Below, piece after piece: positions 43,174-52,562 of a stretch of 64,000 nt of DNA. Both the position numbers and the translations under genes were made by a program. Within the stretch, counting starts at the first letter, position 1, and every line of letters starts with the position of its first letter. Under the pieces are notes generated by a model. It worked only from the letters and a program-made list of their open reading frames with translations. It did no database searches and was not told the origin of the DNA. Source of the DNA: B3-G11 sp036985855 (GTDB lineage: Bacteria > Actinomycetota > Acidimicrobiia > Spongiisociales > UBA5794); assembly GCA_036985855.1 (NCBI GenBank), contig BTQL01000003.1, positions 31,867 to 95,866 of the forward strand, given 5' to 3'.

Positions 43174-43959
43174 TTAGTTGCGGGTGAGGGCGATGAGCCG
43201 CAGTATCTCGATGTACATCCACACGATGGTGACCATGAGACCGAACGCGCCGTACCACTCGAAGTATCTGGGTGCTCTCGCATTGGTTCCGCGGACGATC
43301 ATGTCGAAGTCGAGCATCAGATTGAGTGCAGCGATGCCGACGATGATCACGGAGAACACGATGCCCAGACCTCCGGAGAAGAACGGCAGCGACACGCCGA
43401 ACAGGACCAGCACGAAACTGAGGAGATAGAACAGCGCGATGCCGAGTGTTGCGCCGATGACGATCCCACGGAATCTCTCCGTCACCTTGATGGCGCCGGT
43501 CACGAACAGCACGAGCATGCCGACGAAGACTGCAGATGTTGCAAGGAGCGCCTGAAGGACGATCCCCTCGAAAGCGACGTTGTAAATGTGGCTGATTGCT
43601 CCGATCGCAACGCCCTGTGTCAGGGCATACAGCGGGCCGGTGAACACGGCGAGTTTCGGCTTGAAAGCTGTGACGATGGCGAGGACGACTGCACCGATCA
43701 ATACGAAGAACCACCAGCCTGGGATAGCGCTACTACCCGTCTCCGGCTGAACGAGTGACCAGCCCCACATTCCTGCGCCGACCATGAGGGCCAGCAGGAA
43801 CGCAGTCTTTGCAACCGTCCCGCTGATCGTCATCGAGTCTTCGTTTCCGACGGCAAACGGGATCTTCGCGCTCTGAAGCGCGGCATCGGCCTTGCCGGAA
43901 CCGGACGTGCCTGACTCCGGCAACGCCCCGAACTGCTTTGAAAGTGTCGGGTTGGCCAA
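43174..43959 (-). CDS. Bax inhibitor-1/YccA family membrane protein
   Basis: 261 residues with seven hydrophobic helices; LTQGVAIGAISHIYN, GIVLQALLATSAVF and the C-terminal YFEWYGAFGLMVTIVWMYIEILRLIA are family hallmarks. The N-terminal 30 residues are hydrophilic. It is a membrane channel-like protein of uncertain role. The TTG start at 43959 is supported by AAGGAGG 5 bases upstream; the frame before it is not family-like. Divergent from the glutamate dehydrogenase gene. Confidence 0.9.
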   Translation of the reverse strand: MANPTLSKQFGALPESGTSGSGKADAALQSAKIPFAVGNEDSMTISGTVAKTAFLLALMVGAGMWGWSLVQPETGSSAIPGWWFFVLIGAVVLAIVTAFKPKLAVFTGPLYALTQGVAIGAISHIYNVAFEGIVLQALLATSAVFVGMLVLFVTGAIKVTERFRGIVIGATLGIALFYLLSFVLVLFGVSLPFFSGGLGIVFSVIIVGIAALNLMLDFDMIVRGTNARAPRYFEWYGAFGLMVTIVWMYIEILRLIALTRN

Positions 43960-44025
43960 TCGTGCCTCCTTGCGGCAGGGATGGTAGACAAGCGATCGGG
44001 TCGTGAACTCGGCGCCAAGAATCGC

Positions 44026-44053
44026 CACCTCAGAGCCCTGAGGTGCCTAGCCT
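44026..44053 (+). promoter_or_regulatory. Promoter and palindrome of the glutamate dehydrogenase gene
   Basis: CACCTCAG-AGCC-CTGAGGTG (44026-44045) is a perfect 8-bp inverted repeat immediately upstream of a TAGCCT -10 box (44048-44053), which is 7 bases before the ATG. It is placed like an operator inside the promoter spacer. Confidence 0.45.
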
Positions 44054-44060
44054 CGCGTCT

Positions 44061-47000
44061 ATGACCGACACAACGGGCGACAAGACGCCTGCATCATCCG
44101 TCGTTGATCGGGTCGTTGCCTCTATTCCAGCTGATATGCCGGACGAGCAGCGTGCGCTCATGGAGCCATTCGCCCGCATGTATCTACGCCGTCTCCCCGA
44201 GGTTGACCTTCCCGACGTCACGCCGGACCAACTCCTTGCCGAGATCTGCGACCTGCTCGAGTTCGTGAGTATCAGGCCGTCGGGCGACAGCAAGATCAGA
44301 GTGTTCAAACCACAGGGTGAACATTGTGGTTACACGACGCCCGGATCTGTCGTGCAGATCGTCTCAGACGACCGCACGTTCCTCGTCGACTCTGTCACTG
44401 CTGCTGTGTCGACCGCTGACGCAAATGTCGTACGGCATCTTCACCCCCTCATCGGCACCGTGCGCGATGACCAGGGGAAGTTGACGAGCATCACCAAGGC
44501 GCGCGGAGCGAGCAGACGCGAGTCTGTGCAGCATTTCGAACTCGACCGGGGACTCACCGACGAGGCCTCGGCAACGCTCGAGGCGACGATTTGTAATACG
44601 CTCGAGGACATCTCCAAGGTCGTGACCGACTTCGACCCTATGCGCGGGATCGTTGAAACGATGATCAAAACCGCCAAATCGAGCGTTCACCACTACTCGT
44701 TCGAGGAGATCTCAGAGACAGTTGCGTTCCTCGAGTGGCTGCTCGAGGACAACTTCGTATTCCTCGGATATCGCCAGTACAACATTGAAGACCAAGGCAA
44801 GGGCCCCTCCATTCTGGCCGACGTCTCAACAGGGCTCGGGATACTGCGAGATCCGAAGTCCGAACCGAAGGCAGTCCCCCTTGCAGATCTTCCGCCCCAT
44901 CTTCAGGAGCGGTACGTCGCTGGTGACCTGATGGTCATCTCGAAGACGAACCGGCACTCTTCCGTTCATCGTGATGCACGTATGGACTACGTCGGAGTTC
45001 GGCGCATCGGTGCCGATGGATCGATGGTCGCTGAGCTGCGTCTGCTCGGGCTGTATACCTCAAAGGCGTACCTCGGCACCGCGAGCGATATTCCCGTGCT
45101 TCGCCGAAAACTCAGCGACATTCTCGCCGCCCAGGACGTCATCGAAGGCTCCCACGACTACAAGGCCATCGTTGCGCTGTTCGAGACGTTCCCGAAGGAC
45201 GAACTGTTCGCGATGGATGTCGAGGTGATCGGGGAGACCATCAGCGAGCTCCTCGAAACCGAGGAAGGTCAGACGACCCGGCTCATCGTCCAAAGAGACA
45301 CTCTGAACCGATCGGTCAGCGTTCTCGTGTCCGTGGCAAGGGACCGCTTCAACGCGAATCTTCGTATGCAGCTCCAGGAGATGTTTCTTGATGTTTTCGG
45401 CGGAGATGCGATCGACTACAGGCTGGCCCTCGGTGAGTCCGGTGACGCCCGGATGCACTTCACGGTATGGACGGATGAGGGTGCTCGTGTCGATGTTGAT
45501 CTGTCCGAGCTCGAGCAGCGGGTTGTCGCGCTGTCTCGCAACTGGCACGACCGTGTCATCGAGGAGCTCCTCGGTCGCGTGAGCGACTCGGAGGCCCGCC
45601 GGCTTGCCGACTTCTGGTCGGATAAGTTCCCTGATTACTACAAGGACGCAACCGGAGTCGATATCGCAGCGGGCGACGTCATCAACGTCGATCGCTTGTC
45701 CCGGCTGGACACCGATGTCATCGTACGACTGCAGAACGAACAGCAGGACAGCAACCCTCCGGGCGTTCTCGATCCGCTCACTCGAGTTACCGTTTACCGG
45801 TCTGCCGGGAAGTTCAACCTGTCAGAGATGATGCCCCACATCGAAAACCTCGGCCTGACTGTGGTCGAAGAGGTACCGACCAGACTCAGCGACGAGGCTG
45901 GAACGTTCATCCATGACTTCGGAGTGCTCACGGTGGGCGGCGAGGAACTGGACATCGAATTGACCGGGGACAGAATCGGTCGAGCGATTGAAGCTGCACT
46001 TGTCGGAGACATCGAGTCTGACTCGTTGCACCGACTGCTTGTCTCGACAGATCTCGATCATGAGGAACTCATGATCCTGCGGGCATACCGCAGCTATTGG
46101 CAGCTCGTCACGCCGTCGTTCTCGATCGGGTACGTAGACAACGCCCTGGCGACCCAGCCTCGAATCGCCGAGGACCTCGTGCGGCTCTTTTTCGTAAGGC
46201 TGGGTTCTGAAAGCGACGCTGCCACTGAAGAGGTGATACGCGACCGGATCCTCTCTGCGCTTGACGACGTGGACTCACTTGACGAGGACCGCATTCTCCG
46301 GGGATTCCTCGGACTCATCCTCGCAACAGAGCGGTCGAACATATGTGTTGAGGGCCGACAGTCCCTCGCACTGAAGTTTCGGTCTGACAGCGTTCCCGAG
46401 ATGCCGGATCCGAAGCCTCTCTACGAGATCTTCGTATACGCGAGGGGTGTGGAGGGTGTTCATCTGCGTGGCGGCATGGTCGCTCGCGGCGGTATTCGGT
46501 GGTCGGATCGCATGGAGGACTATCGCACCGAGGTGCTCGGCCTCATGAAGGCACAGATGACCAAGAACGCCGTCATCGTGCCGACGGGGGCAAAGGGCGG
46601 ATTCGTGATCAAAATGTCTGCGGAGGGGGGTCGTCCAACCTACGAAGAGGTCAAGAAAGGATATCAAGTATTCATTCGCGGACTCCTCGACGTGACAGAC
46701 AACTTCATAGATGGGGCAGCTGTTCCTCCGACTGACGTTGTCCGCCACGACGGTGACGATCCGTACTTCGTTGTCGCCGCAGACAAAGGAACCGCTTCCT
46801 TCTCGGATACGGCGAACGATATCGCCCGCGGCTACGGGTTCTGGCTCGACGATGCGTTCGCCTCAGGCGGTTCTGCCGGGTACGACCACAAGGCCCTCGG
46901 TATCACAGCCCGAGGTGCTTGGGAATCCGTGCGTAGACACTTCCTCGATCTCGGCGTGAACGTTGACGAAGACGAGATCACTGCTGTCGGTATCGGGGAT

Positions 47001-48857
47001 ATGTCAGGCGACGTGTTCGGGAACGGAATGCTGATGTCGAAGCATCTGAAACTCGTCGCAGCCTTCGACCACCGGCACATCTTCATCGACCCGAATCCTG
47101 AACCTGAAGCTTCGTGGATAGAGCGTGATCGTCTTGCTGGTCTGAGTCGTTCGAGCTGGCTCAACTACAACACCGACGTGATGAGCCGCGGCGGCGGGAT
47201 TTTCGACAGAGCTTCCAAGAGTGTCACCCTGACTCCCCAGATCCGGTTGCTGCTCGACACCGACATCGAGGAGCTCACCCCGAACGCGCTCATTCGTCTG
47301 GTCCTCAAGGCTTCGGTGGATCTGCTTTGGAACGGTGGGATAGGGACGTACGTCAAGGCAAGAAGCGAGTCTGATGATGTCGTCCAGGACCGCTCCAACG
47401 ATGCTGTGAGGGTAAACGGCCGCGACCTTCGTTGCAGGGTCATCGGTGAAGGTGGCAACCTGGGCTGCACCCAACGTGGACGTGTCGAATACGAGCGACG
47501 CGGTGGCCGTGTTTTCGCCGACTTCATCGATAACTCTGGTGGTGTGCATGCCTCCGACCGTGAAGTCAATCTCAAGATCCTCTTGGGCATCTCTGAAGCG
47601 AAGGGTCAGATCAGCCGTTCACAGCGTGACGAGATTATCGGTTCTGTTGCTGAGGACGTTGTCGAGTTCATTCTGTATGACAACTTCCTCCAGGCCCAGA
47701 TCATCTCCCAGGAGGCGATGTCCTCACACCGCAGGATTGAGGCGTACATGGACCTCATGGATCGGCTCGAGCGCGAGGGGATTCTCGACCGAGAACTCGA
47801 GTTCCTGCCGGGTAACGAGGAGATGGCTCAGCGATCTCGTGAGGGCAAGTCGATGGCCAGTCCAGAGATCGCCGTTCTGCTCGCCTACGCGAAGCGGAGC
47901 CTGACCGAGCACATCTTGCAGTCGAGCCTTCCGGACGATCCTCACTTCGAGTCGGATTTACTCGAGTATTTCCCTTCTGCGATCGCGGAGCGGTTCGCGG
48001 ACGATATCGCGGTACACCCTCTCCGACGTGAGCTCATCTCGACGATTGTTGCGAATCAGGTCCTCAATTCACAGGGAAGCACGTTCTACTCCCGGATGCG
48101 AACCGTAACTGGCGCATCCGCCGCGATGATCGTGCGAGCGTACAGAGTTGCCCGTGCCGTTACCGGCGCCCAGCTGCGGTGGACCGACATCGAAGCGCTA
48201 GCCGGTCAGATCGGTTCTGTCGTAGCGAACCGTATGATGCAGGACGTCGACGACCTTGTCTCGTTTGTTGCCCGTTGGTATCTCATCCATCCGAACGGAC
48301 GTTCTATCGACGAAGAGATCGATGCGGCCGCAGACGACTTCGCGGCGCTCTCCGATGGATTCCCCGACATGCCTTCGGTTGCCTGGCATGAGCCATATCA
48401 GGCTGTCGTATCAGAGTTCGAAGCGGCAGGCGTCCCCCACGAACTCGCCGTGCGGCATGCATATCAGCGTGCACTCAGAAGGGGGCCCGACATCGTCGAT
48501 ATCGCTCACCGGTTCGAGTTCGACATACTCGAGATCGCTTCCCTGTCTACCGAGGCAAGTCAGGTATTCCGAATCGGTTGGCTCGAGCGGCAGGTCAGGA
48601 GGCTGCCGGGCACGACGGCATTCGACCGTTTGGCGATCGAGGCGGTGAGGGATGACCTTCAGAGTCTGCGTCGGGATGTTGTCTCGAGGGTGCTCGAAGA
48701 AACCGGCGGCTCGATAGACGACTTCATTGCATCCCATGAGCGGCTCATGCCGAGGCTCGCCCGCTGGCACTTGTGGCTCACGCGGGATGGCATCCAGGAC
48801 GTGTCTGCCGCGATGATCGCGACGCGTAGGTTGCACCAGTTGCTCGTCGGAAGATGA
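44061..48857 (+). CDS. gdh: Large NAD-specific glutamate dehydrogenase (GDH-180 type)
   Basis: 1598 residues, the giant NAD-GDH class of actinobacteria and proteobacteria. The N-terminal half holds the regulatory ACT-like regions (about 30-560). The catalytic domain begins near 740, with GGIRWSDRMEDYRTEVLGLMKAQ and the reactive Lys in PTGAKGGFVIK (about 840). The dinucleotide and C-terminal part follow (VIGEGGNLGCTQRGRVEY). It deaminates glutamate to 2-oxoglutarate and ammonia with NAD+, a catabolic role. It starts at the ATG at 44061 because the TAGCCT box is 7 bases upstream, rather than the earlier GTG frame. Confidence 0.95.
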   Translation: MTDTTGDKTPASSVVDRVVASIPADMPDEQRALMEPFARMYLRRLPEVDLPDVTPDQLLAEICDLLEFVSIRPSGDSKIRVFKPQGEHCGYTTPGSVVQIVSDDRTFLVDSVTAAVSTADANVVRHLHPLIGTVRDDQGKLTSITKARGASRRESVQHFELDRGLTDEASATLEATICNTLEDISKVVTDFDPMRGIVETMIKTAKSSVHHYSFEEISETVAFLEWLLEDNFVFLGYRQYNIEDQGKGPSILADVSTGLGILRDPKSEPKAVPLADLPPHLQERYVAGDLMVISKTNRHSSVHRDARMDYVGVRRIGADGSMVAELRLLGLYTSKAYLGTASDIPVLRRKLSDILAAQDVIEGSHDYKAIVALFETFPKDELFAMDVEVIGETISELLETEEGQTTRLIVQRDTLNRSVSVLVSVARDRFNANLRMQLQEMFLDVFGGDAIDYRLALGESGDARMHFTVWTDEGARVDVDLSELEQRVVALSRNWHDRVIEELLGRVSDSEARRLADFWSDKFPDYYKDATGVDIAAGDVINVDRLSRLDTDVIVRLQNEQQDSNPPGVLDPLTRVTVYRSAGKFNLSEMMPHIENLGLTVVEEVPTRLSDEAGTFIHDFGVLTVGGEELDIELTGDRIGRAIEAALVGDIESDSLHRLLVSTDLDHEELMILRAYRSYWQLVTPSFSIGYVDNALATQPRIAEDLVRLFFVRLGSESDAATEEVIRDRILSALDDVDSLDEDRILRGFLGLILATERSNICVEGRQSLALKFRSDSVPEMPDPKPLYEIFVYARGVEGVHLRGGMVARGGIRWSDRMEDYRTEVLGLMKAQMTKNAVIVPTGAKGGFVIKMSAEGGRPTYEEVKKGYQVFIRGLLDVTDNFIDGAAVPPTDVVRHDGDDPYFVVAADKGTASFSDTANDIARGYGFWLDDAFASGGSAGYDHKALGITARGAWESVRRHFLDLGVNVDEDEITAVGIGDMSGDVFGNGMLMSKHLKLVAAFDHRHIFIDPNPEPEASWIERDRLAGLSRSSWLNYNTDVMSRGGGIFDRASKSVTLTPQIRLLLDTDIEELTPNALIRLVLKASVDLLWNGGIGTYVKARSESDDVVQDRSNDAVRVNGRDLRCRVIGEGGNLGCTQRGRVEYERRGGRVFADFIDNSGGVHASDREVNLKILLGISEAKGQISRSQRDEIIGSVAEDVVEFILYDNFLQAQIISQEAMSSHRRIEAYMDLMDRLEREGILDRELEFLPGNEEMAQRSREGKSMASPEIAVLLAYAKRSLTEHILQSSLPDDPHFESDLLEYFPSAIAERFADDIAVHPLRRELISTIVANQVLNSQGSTFYSRMRTVTGASAAMIVRAYRVARAVTGAQLRWTDIEALAGQIGSVVANRMMQDVDDLVSFVARWYLIHPNGRSIDEEIDAAADDFAALSDGFPDMPSVAWHEPYQAVVSEFEAAGVPHELAVRHAYQRALRRGPDIVDIAHRFEFDILEIASLSTEASQVFRIGWLERQVRRLPGTTAFDRLAIEAVRDDLQSLRRDVVSRVLEETGGSIDDFIASHERLMPRLARWHLWLTRDGIQDVSAAMIATRRLHQLLVGR

Positions 48858-48883
48858 TCGCGTTTCGCTGACAGCTCCTGCCC

Positions 48884-48912
48884 TAGACAAACGAACGTTC
48901 GTTTGTTACGCT
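48884..48912 (+). promoter_or_regulatory. paa promoter with TetR/PaaR operator in the spacer
   Basis: -35 TAGACA (48884-48889) and -10 TACGCT (48907-48912) are 17 bases apart. A perfect 20-bp palindrome, ACAAACGAAC plus its reverse complement (48887-48906), covers the spacer and reaches into the -35. It contains CNAACG-NN-CGTTNG in both directions, the form reported for PaaR of Thermus. The TetR gene at the operon's end is the probable binder. Confidence 0.75.
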
Positions 48913-48948
48913 GACGATCCCAACGATCGAAGACCGGAGAGGTGCCGC

Positions 48949-49905
48949 GTGGACGGGCGCAACGAACACAAGAGGCGACAAGAGACCTTCGACGCCATCA
49001 TCGCGGCAGATCAGAAGATCGAACCAAGAGACTGGATGCCGGACGGATACCGCAGGATGGTGATCCGCCAGATGGCACAGCATGCACATTCAGAGGTCAT
49101 AGGGATGCAACCAGAGGCCAACTGGATCACACGGGCACCAACACTCCTGCGGAAGGCGATCCTGATAGCAAAGGTGCAAGACGAGGCAGGGCATGGACTC
49201 TACCTCTACTCGGCGACCGAAACACTTGGCGTATCGAGGGACGAGCTCCAGGTACTTCTCCACACAGGCAAGCAGAAATACTCATCCATATTCAACTACC
49301 CGACGCTGAGCTGGGCCGATATCGGTGCGATCGGTTGGCTCGTCGATGGAGCCGCAATCGTCAACCAGATCGTGCTCCAGGGCACTTCGTATGGTCCGTA
49401 CAGCCGTGCAATGGTCAAGATTTGCAAGGAAGAGAGCTTCCACGCGCGCCAGGGCTACAGCATCATGATGACCCTCGCCGCTGGATCGGAAACACAGAAG
49501 TCGATGTGTCAGGACGCCCTCGATCGCTGGTGGTGGCCTTCGCTCATGATGTTCGGACCGCATGACTCCGAGTCCGCCAACACGGCGGAGTCGATGGCAT
49601 GGAGGATCAAACGCAAGTCCAATGACGAAATGCGCCAGATGTTCATCGACCAAACGGTGCCCCAAGCGCGGTATCTCGGCATGACGATCCCGGATCCAGA
49701 GCTCGTGTTCGACGAAGAGACGAACCACTGGAGCATCGGCGAGATCAACTGGGATGAGTTCTGGGCGACGATCAATGGAGATGGCCGCCTCAATCGTGAG
49801 CGTATTGATCACAAGGTCAAGGCGTGGGATGACGGTGCATGGGTTCGCGCCGGCGCGACCGCATATGCAGCCAAACAAGGCAAGTCAGTCGACAAGAGTG
49901 CCTGA
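48949..49905 (+). CDS. paaA: PaaA, phenylacetyl-CoA 1,2-epoxidase catalytic subunit
   Basis: 318 residues, the diiron oxygenase subunit of the PaaABCE complex, which adds an oxygen to phenylacetyl-CoA. Ferritin-like helices carry iron ligands: E49 (AHSEVIG), DEAGH (78-82) and CKEESFH (ExxH). A GTG start at 48949 has GGAGAGG six bases upstream; the operator-promoter lies just before. It is the first gene of paaABCDE-tetR. Paa genes for ring opening (paaZ, paaG) and ligase (paaK) are absent from the window. Confidence 0.96.
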   Translation: MDGRNEHKRRQETFDAIIAADQKIEPRDWMPDGYRRMVIRQMAQHAHSEVIGMQPEANWITRAPTLLRKAILIAKVQDEAGHGLYLYSATETLGVSRDELQVLLHTGKQKYSSIFNYPTLSWADIGAIGWLVDGAAIVNQIVLQGTSYGPYSRAMVKICKEESFHARQGYSIMMTLAAGSETQKSMCQDALDRWWWPSLMMFGPHDSESANTAESMAWRIKRKSNDEMRQMFIDQTVPQARYLGMTIPDPELVFDEETNHWSIGEINWDEFWATINGDGRLNRERIDHKVKAWDDGAWVRAGATAYAAKQGKSVDKSA

Positions 49906-49916
49906 GGAGCAGTCTC

Positions 49917-50258
49917 ATGAGTTATGAAGTACCCGTTGCCCCAGGCGACGAGTCCCAGGACATCCAATTCGGCGGAGGTACCGACCACGGTTCTCCGTTG
50001 TGGGAAGTGTTCGTCCGAGCCAGGAGGGGTTTGAACCACACGCATGTCGGTTCGCTGCATGCGCCGGATGCGGAGACCGCGATTCAGAACGCCCGTGATG
50101 GTTATACGCGTCGCGCAGAAGGGGTAAGTCTCTGGGTTGTACCTTCGATTGAGATCGTGGCATCCGACGATGCCGATTCCATGTTCGAACCCTTTGAGCA
50201 CGTGCCGTACCGGCATCCAACCTTCTACGACATTCCCGATGAGGTCGGACGGCTGTGA
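49917..50258 (+). CDS. paaB: PaaB, phenylacetyl-CoA epoxidase subunit
   Basis: 113 residues matching PaaB: PLWEVFVRARRGLNHTHVGSLHAPDAETAIQNARDGYTRR, then VPSIEIVASDD. It is a small structural subunit required for the complex; the reason is not known. GAGGAG lies 8 bases before the ATG. Overlaps paaC by 4 bases (GTGA), so it is translationally coupled. Confidence 0.94.
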   Translation: MSYEVPVAPGDESQDIQFGGGTDHGSPLWEVFVRARRGLNHTHVGSLHAPDAETAIQNARDGYTRRAEGVSLWVVPSIEIVASDDADSMFEPFEHVPYRHPTFYDIPDEVGRL

Positions 50259-51022
50259 ACATGGTCACGACGCAGAATCCCCTGGCCACCTACATCGTCC
50301 GTCATGCTGATGACAACGTGGTGCTTGGCCAGCGTCTCGCTGAATACGTTTCGCGGGCCCCCGAGCTCGAAGAAGATCTCGCCGTGTCCAACCTTGCGCT
50401 CGATCACATAGGCGTCGCAGACCACATGTTCACCTATGCCGCAAAGGTGGAAGGCGGAGATGCCAGTGGGGATGTACTTGTCATGTTCCGATCGGAGCGG
50501 GAGTACACGAACGTGCTTCTCGTTGAACAACCGCAGCACGGTTTCGACGATGTGATGGCACGCCAGTTCCTGTTCGACGCCTATCAGCTCCCACTCTGGG
50601 AGGCACTCTCGAATTCTACCGACGACACTATCGCCGGCATCGCACAACGGGCTGCCAAGGAAGCAACGTACCACCTGAGGCACTCATCCGGCTGGGTGAT
50701 TCGCCTCGGTGACGGGACAGACGAGAGTCACGAGCGTATGCAGAATGCGATCGATCGTATGTGGCGATTCACATCCGAGATGTTCGAAGCCGACGACCTC
50801 GACCGGCGTACAACGTCTGAGGGAGTCGGTGCCGATCCTTCGACGCTGAGGGAATCATGGGCGTCGAAGGTCGATGCCGTGCTCGAGCAAGCAACGCTCA
50901 CTCGCCCGGAGGATTCGTTCCAGACATCCGGCGGGAGAACAGGCATACACACCGAGCATCTCGGTCCGATGCTTGCTGAGATGCAATGGCTACAAAGGGC
51001 CAACCCCGGACTGGCATGGTGA
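50255..51022 (+). CDS. paaC: PaaC, phenylacetyl-CoA epoxidase structural subunit
   Basis: 255 residues, a ferritin-like helical subunit that pairs with PaaA. DLAVSNLALDHIGVADHMFTYAA, ARQFLFDAYQ, AKEATYHLRHSSGWVIRLGDGT and TEHLGPMLAEMQWLQRANPGLAW are family motifs; the iron ligands of PaaA are not conserved. It starts at a GTG inside the paaB stop and ends within the paaD start. Confidence 0.95.
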   Translation: MNMVTTQNPLATYIVRHADDNVVLGQRLAEYVSRAPELEEDLAVSNLALDHIGVADHMFTYAAKVEGGDASGDVLVMFRSEREYTNVLLVEQPQHGFDDVMARQFLFDAYQLPLWEALSNSTDDTIAGIAQRAAKEATYHLRHSSGWVIRLGDGTDESHERMQNAIDRMWRFTSEMFEADDLDRRTTSEGVGADPSTLRESWASKVDAVLEQATLTRPEDSFQTSGGRTGIHTEHLGPMLAEMQWLQRANPGLAW

Positions 51023-51498
51023 TCACAGGGGCGACGCGCATCGAGCGGGTGCGGTCGTTACTCGACCACGTTGTCGACCCAGACATGCCATTCTTGACGA
51101 TCACTGACATCGCGATCCTGCGCGAAGTGACGATAGAAGATGGCGGGGCGGTCACCGTCAGGATCACTCCGACGTATTCAGGGTGCCCGGCAATGGGGAC
51201 GATCACATCTGACATCCACTCGGTTCTTGCCGAAGGGGGATTCGATGACGTGGTCGTTGAAACCGTGTACAACCCCGCGTGGACGACGGAGTGGATGTCG
51301 GAGGAAGCCAAGCGAAAACTTGCGGAGAATCGCATTGCACCACCCGACTCGGTGTTATCGGTCGTGCCGGAGATTCTCTGTCCCATGTGCAAATCCGACG
51401 AGATCGACACTGTCTCCGAGTTCGGCTCCACGGCATGCAAATCGCTCATGGTGTGCACGCATTGTGGCGAGCCATTCGACTCATTCAAGGCGATTTGA
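51016..51498 (+). CDS. paaD: PaaD, phenylacetate pathway assembly/maturation protein
   Basis: 160 residues of the MIP18 (DUF59) family: VDPDMPFLTITDIAILREV, TPTYSGCPAMGTI, then a C-terminal zinc-like module (CPMCKSDEI and CTHCGEPFDS). It is needed for epoxidase function, probably by helping insert the PaaE iron-sulfur cluster; that is inference. The ATG at 51016 overlaps the paaC stop by 7; a GTG at 51019 is an alternative. Confidence 0.94.
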   Translation: MVITGATRIERVRSLLDHVVDPDMPFLTITDIAILREVTIEDGGAVTVRITPTYSGCPAMGTITSDIHSVLAEGGFDDVVVETVYNPAWTTEWMSEEAKRKLAENRIAPPDSVLSVVPEILCPMCKSDEIDTVSEFGSTACKSLMVCTHCGEPFDSFKAI

Positions 51499-52562
51499 TG
51501 CGAGCAGCACGATTCCACAAACTCTCCGTCGCGTCGATCGACGAGTTGACACACGAGTCGGTCCGCGTGACCTTCGACATCCCAACTGAACTGGAGGCGA
51601 CGTATGTCCACATCCCAGGGCAACACGTCGTCGTCAAGGCGTCGATCGGCGGCGAGACGGTACGGAGGAGCTACTCGATCTGTTCGAGGGCTGGGGCGGC
51701 TTCGCTGCAAATAGGTATCAAGCATCTTCCCGGCGGCGCGTTCTCCTCTTTTGCCAACACCGAGCTCACCGTTGGCGACGTTGTCGAGGTGACGCCCCCG
51801 ACAGGCGAATTCACGATCGAGACCGATCCGTCGAACAGGCGTCACTACATCGCGATCGTTGCCGGCAGTGGAATCACACCGGTGCTGTCGATGGTCGAAA
51901 GCGTGCTCGCCGATGAGCCTGACAGTCGGTTCACACTTGTCTACGGCAACAAGGACGGTAGCTCGATCATGTTTCTCGACGATCTCGACAGGCTGAAAAA
52001 CAACAACCTTCATCGTTTCGTGATCTTCAACATCCTCAGTCGAGAGTCCAACGCGATTCCGATCCTGGAGGGCAGGCTCGACGAGGACAAGCTGGTCCAA
52101 CTGCTCACGACTGTCGTAGATGCTGCCTCCGGCACCGACTGGTACCTTTGTGGTCCGGGTGGCATGGTGGAGGCCGCCCGTTCGGTTCTGACCCGAGGTG
52201 GCGTCCTGCCCGTCAACATCCACGATGAGCTGTTCTACGCGGGTGGCGAGGCATCGCCCCGTGTTGCAGTCGACGACGAGGTCGGATCGACGATCAAGGT
52301 GACGATCGATGGCCGAACGTCGACGCTGGTTGTCGATCCAGACGGAGCTCCGATCCTCGATCATGTCCTTGCTGTTCGCCCGGAAGCTCCCTTCTCTTGT
52401 CGCAGCGGAGCGTGTGCTTCCTGTCGAGCTCGGGTGACGGTGGGTGAGATTCGGATGGACAAGAACTGGTCGCTCGAAGAGCCTGAACTAGCTGCCGGCC
52501 AGATCCTCACGTGTCAGTCGCACCCGGTGAGTGAAACTGTCGAACTGACCTACGACCTATGA
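51498..52562 (+). CDS. paaE: PaaE, phenylacetyl-CoA epoxidase reductase
   Basis: 354 residues, the NAD(P)H reductase subunit: an N-terminal FAD domain with RRSYSICSRA (RxYS), an NAD domain with AGSGITPVLSMVES, and a C-terminal plant-type 2Fe-2S domain with CRSGACASCRARV plus LTCQSHP. It passes electrons to PaaA. Its ATG overlaps the paaD stop by one base. Confidence 0.96.
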   Translation: MRAARFHKLSVASIDELTHESVRVTFDIPTELEATYVHIPGQHVVVKASIGGETVRRSYSICSRAGAASLQIGIKHLPGGAFSSFANTELTVGDVVEVTPPTGEFTIETDPSNRRHYIAIVAGSGITPVLSMVESVLADEPDSRFTLVYGNKDGSSIMFLDDLDRLKNNNLHRFVIFNILSRESNAIPILEGRLDEDKLVQLLTTVVDAASGTDWYLCGPGGMVEAARSVLTRGGVLPVNIHDELFYAGGEASPRVAVDDEVGSTIKVTIDGRTSTLVVDPDGAPILDHVLAVRPEAPFSCRSGACASCRARVTVGEIRMDKNWSLEEPELAAGQILTCQSHPVSETVELTYDL

